64,000 nucleotides of DNA from Ophiura sarsii (Eukaryota; Echinodermata; Ophiuroidea; Amphilepidida; Ophiuridae): assembly GCA_035610835.1 (NCBI GenBank), contig JAYJML010000054.1, forward strand, positions 1-64,000. Reading direction: 5' to 3'. Position 1 is the first letter of the stretch. Each line of letters opens with the position of its first letter. Made by a program: the position numbers and the translations under genes. Below are positions 55,941 through 64,000 of the stretch, piece after piece. Under the pieces are notes generated by a model. That model had not been told where the DNA came from. It worked only from the letters and a program-made list of their open reading frames with translations, and ran no database searches.

Positions 55941-56616
55941 AATAGATCACGGGTGGTTTTTTTTTACTACGTTACATCATCATCCTTAAATCTCTAACAT
56001 TCTCGCAATCTCCGTTCCAGCCGTTCTACTTTGACCATAGCTGACTGAATTTCATCGTAATCGGAATTAGCCACCAGAGATCAGTCTTCCTTGGCCATTT
56101 ACTCGATCTCTTCTTCGTTACTCTATCTCTGGAATTATACTTTTAGTAACCGCTCTTAAAAGATCTATGATTTCGTTCCTATATTTCGAAGGGTTTACAT
56201 ACAACCAAAACCGGGGTTTATTCTAATTTAAAGGATATTTATCATATTAAGAAAAGGAATTGACGTCATATCCCACGACTAGTAAATTATAAAACGAGGA
56301 TTTAAATTATTTATGTTACAGGGTTCATACTAGGACACTGTATTTTACAAGTTAAACGTATTTATAATATACCCACAGTCACCATTCAAACTATGCAAGT
56401 ACTGTATGTAGGTATTACTAGGCTAACAAGAACTAATTAATTAGGGCTAATTGGTTAGAGCCTGCAGCTAGTAGCCATCTTGGATCTTCCTGCCAGTGAT
56501 AGGGCTATTTCTTACCAGCCCCCAGTGACTCGACAATTTTTACTTCCGGTAATTAATGATTAATGACCGACCGGAAATTGCCAATCATTTTTCTCGCAAC
56601 CAGCCCTGTTACTACT
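55921..56616 (-). repeat. Right terminal inverted repeat of the Maverick-like element
   Basis: Reverse complement of 42846-43542. The minus strand contains the DYDEIQSA C-terminal segment (about 56068-55992) and, at its inner end, the ATG of the gene at 55940. Confidence 0.92.
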
Positions 56617-56622
56617 TGAGTC
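56617..56622 (+). repeat. Right target-site duplication TGAGTC
   Basis: Identical to 42840-42845 on the other side of the element. Confidence 0.9.
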
Positions 56623-56821
56623 AAAAAATACGCGACCAAGAGGACAAATTCAACGAACGAATCGCGACGGTTAGAGACGAAATTAGACAGGAAGTCGAGT
56701 CCGATGATGAAGCAGGAACGGGTGATTTGATCTTTGGAGGACTCAAAGACTTTGCAGTTGGAGTCGGACAAGCCGTTATTAAAGGGGCGGGAAAGTTTGT
56801 GAACCTGGTTTTCCGTAATTA
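56623..56821 (+). pseudogene. Second GIMAP copy, 3' part: coiled-coil end and glycine-rich amphipathic tail
   Basis: Directly outside the Maverick-like element the frame reads KIRDQEDKFNERIATVRDEI, then GTGDLIFGGLKDFAVGVGQA and ends LVFRN with a TAG. It corresponds to the end of exon 3 of the gene at 34237-34993. The donor of that exon is changed here (TTTTCC|GTAATT instead of TTTTTG|GTAAGT). As in the other copy, a -1 slip at the A6 run (56623-56628) is needed to link it to the upstream frame, and the upstream frame has a TGA inside the target site. Confidence 0.85.
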
Positions 56822-57354
56822 GGCCTGAAGAGAGTTAAATTGGTTATGGTTTGAAGGAAACGTGTACATTATGATTAAGTAATACCGGGATGACGACTTT
56901 ATAGTATGTACATATCAGCACACAGTATGTGGCTCCATTCAATGCTTTTTTCCCTGTGGATTATACGCACTCGTACGTGTATTATTATTCTGGAAACCGC
57001 AGCGTCACGCACTAGTCGATCGGTCGCGGTATCGGACGAGCTTTTATAAAGGTGACGTGGAGCAAAGATTACGAACCTGGTTTTCGGTTAATGCAGACGG
57101 TTTACGATTGATGGTTTATTTATGGCGATTTCGTGAAATATTAACTCCGATGTCATATAATACAAAGAGCCCCACAACGACGAGTCATCGGTCAATTTAA
57201 ACTGTATCTATTTTTATCGTGTACAAGATCACGGTATGTTAACCAGGTGAATTGTACGGAAGCTAGGACACTTTGTTATATGGAGGATCGTAACATGAAG
57301 CTTTGTTAAAGTCCCTCCCTCATAATTGGGTGTCCTAGCTATGATAGCTGTACA
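56822..57354. other. Downstream flank, no ZU5 or Death exon seen
   Basis: I looked for ZU5, UPA and Death-domain signatures downstream of the second GIMAP copy and found none. A short AACCTGGTTTTCGGTTA near 57077 echoes the end of the copy, possibly a small duplication. Confidence 0.4.
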
Positions 57355-57756
57355 TCACACGTACTCAATTAACATGGTTAATGCGAATAAGACTGGAATC
57401 ATATCATGAATGTAGAAGGAGGCTAGGAGCTCCCCCAAAACGCTGACAGCTGGATTATAATATGGGGATGAGATATGTATTGTGACGCTAATTTCATAAC
57501 AGCAGGCGACTACAAGATTTCTCCATGCACGACGATCAGTGGCAAGTGCGGCAATCTGTTTTTCTTGTATTGCACTTTCTTTGTCCCCGAGTAATTGTCT
57601 TACATATGTAAGGTATGAAGTGTTCGGGATGTGGTCAATCCGCCTAATATTCAGCATATTTCTGTAGCAGGAGGTGGCAAAGGCATTGATTTTATTTTCC
57701 ATGTCTTGAGAGATCACCCATGCAGCCGACGGATGATGAATTTCATAACGCGACAT
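57355..57756 (-). pseudogene. LINE reverse transcriptase C-terminal fragment
   Basis: The minus strand reads AWVISQDMENKINAFATSCY, then RNMLNIRRIDHIPNTSYL, which matches the W.......+..AFE..C+R.+L.I...D...N layout of LINE ORF2 proteins after the RT core, and WRNLV further on. Frame is open for 133 codons but the usual middle block is disturbed, so it is a decayed copy. Confidence 0.7.
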
Positions 57757-57951
57757 ACACCTCTCTAATATAGGTTGGACCTGTTGGTTTTCTTACTTTA
57801 ATAATTTATCCTTAGAGAATGTAATAGTCATCATGTAGGCCGCGGTGATTACAACTGGCAAATTAGTTCCGCCGACTTCGAATAATAATTTTGTTGACGT
57901 GGACATTAGTTCCTGCCTTGCCGGTGCACTGAGAAACAGCTAATTCATCTA

Positions 57952-58969
57952 CAGGGTGTCTCAAAAAAAAACCTTCATGTCTTTACCCAGCTTATTGACC
58001 GTGAACTTATAAAATGTGGTGTAACAATTGTATACATATTGATAGCCATAACGGTTAGCTTTCATATTCCGTTTATTTCATCTGATTTGGTTTTGTCAAT
58101 CTTGAGATATGACCAATTAACTAAAGCTACCTAAAGTCGACGTTGTGCCACTTTACAGTTTGCAATGAATAGAAAGGGTTACTCCGGAGAGGGGGGTTGT
58201 TACCACCCCCTAAAAAATCCAATCCGAAATGCAGAGTATGCTTATTTGGGTACCATGTTATAGCTAGAGATTCCCTTTATCCATACATACTAAAACAAGT
58301 ACAAACATCCCACGCATGACGTCACAATGACGTCACCAAACATGGCCGACCTCAAAATCCCGCCGTATTCGCTGGACAGTGAAATATAATAGAAATCTTC
58401 GACAACAAAGTTCTAAATATCGGAATTCCACCCGGTTTTTTGCTTATAAGTGATGGAAATGGTGTTTCTAACATAGGCCTATGCTAAAAATATTTCAGGA
58501 ACATACAATAAAAATATTTTTCAAAATGGCGATTTAAAAAGATTTGTAAGGTGGCAACCACCCCCCTACTATCGGACTTTGATGGCTTACCCTACCCCCG
58601 GGTAAGGTGGCAGCCTCAATTTGTTTTCGTCAAAATGAGCGCAGGGAATGTCAAAGCGATCACCTAGACGCCCTAGGTCACTGTTCTTTGCGTTCTAGCG
58701 CAATCGGCGACCACCCTCCTTAAGAGGACGAGGGTTTTAATGCTTATCTTAAGCATTCTTTCCGTAAAAGTGGCACAACTTCGATTTTAGGTAGCTTTAG
58801 TTAATTGGTCATATCTCAGGATTGACAAAACCAAATTAGATGAAATAAACGGCATGTGAAAGCTAGGTCTTTGGTCTATCAATATGTATACAATTGTTAC
58901 ACCAAATTCTAGAAGTTCATGGTCAATAAGTTGGGTAAACACGTGCACGGGTTTTTTTGAGACACCCTG
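57952..58969 (-). mobile_element. 1,018-bp CAGGGTGTCTC element, second full copy
   Basis: Ends CAGGGTGTCTCAAAAAAAAA and GGGTTTTTTTGAGACACCCTG, flanked by TA. It is inverted relative to 44196-45228 and alike over the whole length, including the conserved ACAATGACGTCACCAAACAT region. Confidence 0.9.
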
Positions 58970-60280
58970 TACTGTCATGTTTTTTTGATTGATTGATTTT
59001 ATTAATATTTCACAGTCGTGGCCATAAGGCCAAATTACATACAATTTACATGATAAAAAACACTGAAAAACAAGGCAAGTTAACTTATAAATAATGGTTT
59101 AAACTCCTTCGACATTGCCAAATTGCCATTGCTTTGTGTCGTTGTCTGTTATACAACGACACTACCGAGGACTTCTTTAATTTATTAGAAGTCCAGATTG
59201 GAGCGAGTTCATTTACTATTAGTCAAGGTGCTGGGTGAGATAATAACTATATGTACGTTGAATGTCTACATAAATAATAATAATGTATAGCGAACTTTAC
59301 AGTTATTCGCCAGTCTTCTGTTTTCTATATTGCCCCTCGCCCCTCTCTGCCTTGCGAGTATCGAATCCCCTCAATTTCACGGTATAATAAATGTATTAAC
59401 ATAAGTACAAACATGCTTAGTTTCGGTACTGTAATTCTTGAAATAAGACTTTGAAAGTTGGGAGAGGTTTTTGAAAAATCTGTTTTATATATTATGGTAA
59501 ACTTTTCGAGTTGGCGCGCGCTGTTCTGCCATTAGTGAATAAGGCAATGACATCACTGTCTCGTGGAAGTGAAATAGACTATACCAATAGAGATGCATGT
59601 TCAGAGGGTTATATGTTAGGAAACCTTAACTGCAGTAACAAACGGTCACATCTACAATGGCTGCCACATTCTTTACGCATTGCTAGTTCTCTACCATGTG
59701 TCATGACAATACACAATTCAATAAATGATAGTCATTGTAAATAGGGACTTCAAACACTAAATGTTCCGTCGTGGTTTGTTGAGAAATTAAGCTTGTAGTA
59801 TTTCCATTAGGTTGGATATCCTTAAAGTATGTAAATAGGTCTATAATTTGAACACATTTACAATTTATAATAATGTTTTAATTATCAATTTTTCATTTTG
59901 TAATAATCCTGGGTGGGTGTGTATCTGAGGCATTGGGCAAAATTTCGATGTAAAATATACTCCAGGTCGTACTAAGTATAGCATTATAACTTAAGATTAA
60001 ATGATAGTGTATCATTCAACAAGTAAGTCAATAAAAGTACAGTAAAGAACCAGTGTGTTTAAGCTGCTTTAAATCAGAAGTATTCGAGAAAAAAAATCGG
60101 TAATGAACCATAATTATATGGGAGTTCTGTCACAATGTTAACTTCCCATGGGATAAATGAAAGTCAACTCCTGAGATGGTTCCAATATTGCAATGTAATC
60201 TTCATTAAATATTGACAACAAAATGTGCAACATTATCAATATTTGCAACCGTTGTATCCCTTGAATAAAAAATGATTGGT
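58970..60280. other. Non-coding stretch with a LINE/SINE tail
   Basis: At about 58985-59060 TTGATTGATTGATTTTATTA looks like the 3' tail of a minus-strand retroposon. The ORF at 59511-59744 has no family features. Nothing else recognised. Confidence 0.45.
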
Positions 60281-60289
60281 ATTAGGCGA

Positions 60290-60330
60290 CGACCCCCTCC
60301 CCTCCCCTCCCCTCCCATCCCCCCTCCCCT
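60290..60330. repeat. CCCCT-rich low-complexity tract
   Basis: CCCCTCCCCTCCCCTCCCC and variants, about 40 bases. Confidence 0.9.
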
Positions 60331-60819
60331 GTTCTACGGACCCAACCGATCAATGTTTTAGAAATCGGTGACATAAATTCGTGAAAATGAATACCGACCC
60401 AAATATTTGTTATATTTTTACAAATTTGTTTGATTTTTATGGTCATTTTCAAGGGGGAAAAGTAAAAAAGTGCACAAAAACACAGGATTTCAAGAACAGG
60501 GTTTCTTTTTCCCGTCACCTTTAGGCATACAGCTGTACATGTATTAAAGATATATAGATAGATAAAGGACCAAATGGACTATACAGTTTTCGTGTAAAAA
60601 AATAGGAAACCATGCGCTAGTAAATCAAATGGATACTTCTGAGATAAGATAACAAATGGTTTGGAAGTAAGATCAAGTCATTGCTCTTTAAAAGACAACC
60701 TGGGGAACCTCAAGTGGGAGAAGGGAAAAAACTTACAAAAGAAAAGGAGAACAAGGGTGGAACTAGGGACTCTGGGGAATATATTCTTGAAAGTACGTAC
60801 TTTGAGGATAGGACAGGAA

Positions 60820-60910
60820 CTCAGTCACTTGTGAGGAAGAGAGAGGATAGGATGAGAAAAAACGGGACACGAAAGAGGGAAACAAAGACAAAGGGCGAGA
60901 CAGGAGAAGA
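60820..60910. repeat. Dispersed purine-rich repeat, first copy
   Basis: CAGTCACTTGTGAGGAAGAG through AAGAGGGAAACAAAGACAAA recurs at about 61320-61410 and, in part, at 63215-63275. The ORFs at 60681-60995 and 61321-61578 are translations of it. Confidence 0.8.
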
Positions 60911-61449
60911 GGGTGATTGTTTTACATATATTTTGCAATATGGAAGAAAAGGGTCAAAAGAACAAAATAAAGGTGTTGTTAAAGAAGAGTTGTGAATGTA
61001 TAGGTAGGCCCGGGGTAGTCCTACCTTCAGTAATTTCAGACGAAATGCGGGTATCTGTTCTTTGGGCAATCTTCATTGTTCATTAACGATTTTAGGTATA
61101 CAATCATCCTCTGACAAATCGGGTTCTGACGCTTTAGCCAAAGCTTTGTATTCCAACAACCTCACATCCGATTAGTCTCATAATTTCACCAATCAATGTC
61201 AGATATATTTACCTGTATATCCCTAAATATGAAACAGCTATGTTTCCAACATTTATAGTTATAAGCTCTCCGGCTTGAAAACATTTGATCAACTCATTTG
61301 ATAGGGGATGGGAACGGTACTTAGTCACTTGTGAGGAAGAGAGAGAGTGATAGAGGATAGGGTAAGAAAAAACTGGATACTAAAGAGGGAAACAAAGAAA
61401 AGGGGCGAGAGAAGAGCCGAGATAGAGTGACAAAAGTTGGACAAATAAA

Positions 61450-61985
61450 ATGTACCAGTATCAGGCGATACTGGAACAAAATTGTGTACCTTTGTACCAC
61501 AATCGTTCCAAACTGGGACAAATTACCAGTATCGCCCGATACTAGAACATAAAAATGTACCAGTGTAACAAGTATCAAGTATCAATCTTTATTTCCATAT
61601 AAAAATACATCAAATCACATAAAAAAAACCCCCCACAATATGGAGGAGTATACTGGAAAGCCAATGAGGCCTGTTTATGGTCTACCCCTTATAACAAACA
61701 ATGCATAAACAAACACTTTATACTAAAATAAACAATAAGAATCCCACAACATCATATACAAGACAAAACAAGGACGGGCTCAAATACACTAGATTACTCG
61801 TCATTTTGGATAAGGTTTTGCTTTAATTGGGTTCGGAAATGCTTCAAAGATTTTCGAGCGATACTGGCAACTTTTATGTTCCAGTATTGGAGCATACTGG
61901 TACACCAGTGCCAGTATCAGCCGATACTGGAACTTTGAACCAGTATCTGACGTTACTGGGTGTTCCAGTATCGGACCATAGGCCT
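61450..61985. repeat. Palindromic CCAGTATC/GATACTGG repeat cluster
   Basis: CCAGTATCAGGCGATACTGG (61452), CCAGTATCGCCCGATACTAG (about 61527), CCAGTATTGGAGCATACTGG (about 61880) and CCAGTATCAGCCGATACTGG (about 61911) are near-palindromes spaced irregularly, with further half-sites. The cluster is split by a LINE 3' fragment. Confidence 0.85.
61580..61854 (-). mobile_element. LINE 3' fragment inserted in the palindromic repeat cluster
   Basis: Matches 15111-15371 over its whole length, starting TATCAATCTTTATTTCC and ending near AATGCTTCAAAGATTT. It is the 3' end of the same CR1/L2-like family. Confidence 0.85.
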
Positions 61986-63394
61986 ACTAGTACAGTTCAG
62001 AATGTGGGACCTAAAGTACACTTTTACCGGAGATTGTAATAAACTGCGCATAAAAAGTTGCCTAAGCTGAATTTGACAGGCCAAAGTAGCCTACATTTGC
62101 CATAATTTGATGACGAGAGCTCCAAAATAGATAGAAACAAATTCTTATGACACATTAAAGATGCTAAACATGATTAGTACTATATGGTAACCAATAGGAA
62201 CATAAATCAAATTGGGACATTTTTTTTTGACACGCCCTATATATCTGCTGGTAGACAATCAAATAAGGTTACCTGGCAACGCTATAAAATGTTTTCACCC
62301 CTGAGGCGATGTTTCCAGTTGTTCGTAAAGATAAACAAAAGGGTTGAAAACAAACGGAGGATTCCCCTGGCAAATGTTGCCGGAAACACTGTTATGTCAT
62401 GACGTTCGGTATTGCCGGTTGGTTTCACGAATAAATATCAGAGTTTCTGATTGGATGTAAGAAGATTGGTGAAGGTGTAAGAGGAGCAAACGGGCAATTG
62501 ATTGACACATTCTGACTGCATTTAATTGTTCTTAATAAAGATATCATTGAGTTTAAAAATATCATTACGTGCAATTAGCCAAACACACGTTGCTGAACAA
62601 TGGGCCTTTTATACTACTTCAAACTTTCCCAGGGATGTAGTGTAAACGAGTGTTCTTCTTAGTCCTCTATTAATTAACAAGTAATTAGCGGCAGCTTTTT
62701 ACCTACTGTTGGTATAGGTAGGGCTGTTATTAATACTTATGAGGACGTGGAAGATTGCGTATGACAATACCTCCCTGCTTCCCAAAAGTTCATTATATAA
62801 GAGTGTGTTCATCTCGAAGCTGGTTGTTCTTCTTCTTGCTCTGGTTTTGCTGAATAATCTACACACATTGCCAGTCAGTCAACATGGACTCCGAGTGTTA
62901 ATTTATATCAGAAATCTGGAGTAAACCCATGCACGTGTAAAGGGCACTAAAACAGCCTTTTATAAGGCAAAGAGAAGTCCGGATCAAAGGTCAGTCAAAG
63001 ATAGGGCACGAGAAAAGGTGTTTAGAAAAGGCTCCTCCGATGAACTGGCGTTAATTGAAAGTACCTGTAAAGATGTAAATAAACGGAGAAAGTTTAATCA
63101 GAAGTATTATCAGTGTTTTCCTGAAGTTTATAGTAGGAGATTGAGGTAAATGAGACATGCTAAATCTCGTCAAACGCCCAACCTGCTTTAAACTTTTGAA
63201 CATTTGATAAGCGAGAAACAAATAAAAGGGGCGACAAAGGAGAAGAGGGTGCAAAAAAAGTTGGATAAAAGAGGGGGCATTTGCCATAATTTGATAACGA
63301 AAGCTCCAAAATAGATAGGAACAAATTGTTTTGACACATTAAAGATTGTTAAACATATGATTATGTACTAAAGACATCAAAAAAAGTAACTCTG
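61986..63394. other. Non-coding stretch with dispersed repeats
   Basis: GCTCCAAAATAGATAG.AACAAATT occurs twice (about 62120 and 63303) and a degenerate TTTGACACGCCCT end lies near 62227. No supported gene; the ORFs at 62184-62402 and 62739-62924 have no recognisable features. Confidence 0.45.
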
Positions 63395-64000
63395 CTGTTG
63401 TAAAAGCACCTATAACTTTAAAATTGTTACTCATATCCTAAAAATGAAAATACCAGGAGACGAAAAATTTAATTACAGTGATTTTGACACCTTGTTTGTT
63501 AAAATCGATAAAGTATTGTTGTCGCGGTATGTGCTTACAGATGAAAAGCGCCCATTTCCATTGTTGCAGTAACTCCTATTGAGTCAGCGTGAAGATAATA
63601 GCGGGAATTTTGATAGTTTGCCCATGGCGATGACCTGTCCTGTCTGTCTTCTCGGACCTTCTGAGCATTTGGAGTTTTAAATTCATCCTTTTTAATTGTA
63701 AAGAAGTACGCCTGTCATCCCCATTAAATTTGTCCCGGATTATGCTAATCAAGTTTACAGCACAACAAGAACAGCTAATCAAAATTCCCGCTATTATCTT
63801 CACGCTGAATCAGAGAGATCAATAGGAGTTACTGCAATAATGGAAATGGGCACTTTTCATCTGTAAGGACATACCGCGACAACAATACTTTATCGATTTT
63901 AACAAACAAGGTGTTAAAATCACCGTAATTAAATATTCTGTCTCCTGGTATTTTCATTTTTAGAATATGAGTAACAATTTTAAAATTATAGATGCTTTTA
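63395..64000. mobile_element. Foldback element cut by the right window edge
   Basis: The segment about 63395-63606 is repeated as its reverse complement at about 63770-64000 (shared words include TCGATAAAGTATTGTTGTCG and AAGATAATAGCGGGAATTTT), around a spacer of about 165 bases. The pairing continues to the last base of the window, so the outer end lies beyond it. Confidence 0.85.

Larger units (their letters stand above)
42846..56616. mobile_element. Maverick/Polinton-like element, 13.77 kb, apparently non-autonomous
   Basis: Bounded by inverted repeats of about 697 bp that start AGTAGTAACAGGGCTGG, and by perfect TGAGTC duplications. Start with AG, very long terminal repeats, 6-bp duplication and virus-like genes all match Maverick/Polinton (adintovirus-like) elements. 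No protein-primed DNA polymerase, retroviral-type integrase, packaging ATPase, protease or capsid ORF is visible; instead, other transposons and a 3-kb satellite fill the interior. It lies inside the coiled-coil region of a GIMAP-like copy. Transcription of the recognisable cargo runs inwards from both ends or on the minus strand. Confidence 0.85.

Noticed and set aside
57041..57110. Possible further exon of the second GIMAP copy
   Set aside because: Only a 17-base echo of the exon end is present; no continuing frame.
59511..59744. 77-codon plus-strand ORF
   Set aside because: No family resemblance, splice borders or conservation visible.

Overview
The window is an AT-rich, repeat-dense stretch of animal nuclear DNA. 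Coding sequence is split into small exons with GT-AG borders, and the rest is mostly interspersed repeats. The host genes (GIMAP-type GTPase, ZU5, UPA and Death domains), the frequent palindrome TAGGCCTA and the transposon mix (Maverick/Polinton, Harbinger, mariner-like, CR1/L2-like LINEs) suggest a marine invertebrate deuterostome, probably an ambulacrarian such as an echinoderm. That placement is inference; nothing here proves the species.

The main host gene is on the minus strand between 36992 and 21576. Seven exons have matching splice phases (1, 2, 1, 0, 0, 0). In order they encode a short acidic UIM-like leader, an AIG1/GIMAP (IAN) GTPase domain split over two exons, a long charged coiled coil, a ZU5 domain, a UPA domain spread over three exons, and a C-terminal Death domain. 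This looks like PIDD or UNC5 effector modules driven by a GIMAP GTPase, and so suggests a GTP-gated Death-domain signalling protein. As written, the reading frame is broken by two single-base shifts in A-rich runs and by a LINE insertion, so it is either a decayed copy or a functional gene with sequence errors or a polymorphic insertion.

Two relatives lie nearby. A 154-nt first exon of the same size, phase and design sits at 254-407 and leads off the left edge. A second AIG1 half-domain with its coiled coil starts at 42291 on the plus strand and resumes at 56623. Two further exons of an unrecognised minus-strand gene lie at 40145-39869 and 37701-37559.

The second GIMAP copy is split by a 13.77-kb element (42846-56616) with about 697-bp terminal inverted repeats starting AGTAGTAAC and a perfect 6-bp target duplication TGAGTC. 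These are hallmarks of a Maverick/Polinton (adintovirus-like) element. It keeps several virus-like accessory genes (a C2H2 zinc-finger acidic protein, a small family ending in a conserved DYxEIQSA segment, and unknown ORFs), but no polymerase, integrase, ATPase, protease or capsid gene could be seen. Other repeats sit inside it: a 1.03-kb CAGGGTG-ended element, a 1.8-kb GC-rich element that itself holds a 255-bp element, two nearly identical 1,271-bp elements, and a 3-kb satellite with a 20-bp unit.

Region by region: 1-9.6 kb has the left exon, a tRNA-like sequence, long poly-G tracts, a broken Ty3/Gypsy pol fragment and a mariner-like element. 9.6-21.5 kb has tandem duplications, many CAGGGTG-type ends, LINE 3' fragments and a 4-kb inverted repeat around a CR1-like LINE. 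21.5-37 kb is the GIMAP-ZU5-UPA-Death gene with transposons in its introns. 37-42 kb has the unknown exons and foldback elements. 42.3-56.8 kb is the split paralogue and Maverick. 56.8-64 kb has LINE remnants, a second 1.0-kb CAGGGTG element, palindromic repeats and a foldback running off the right edge.
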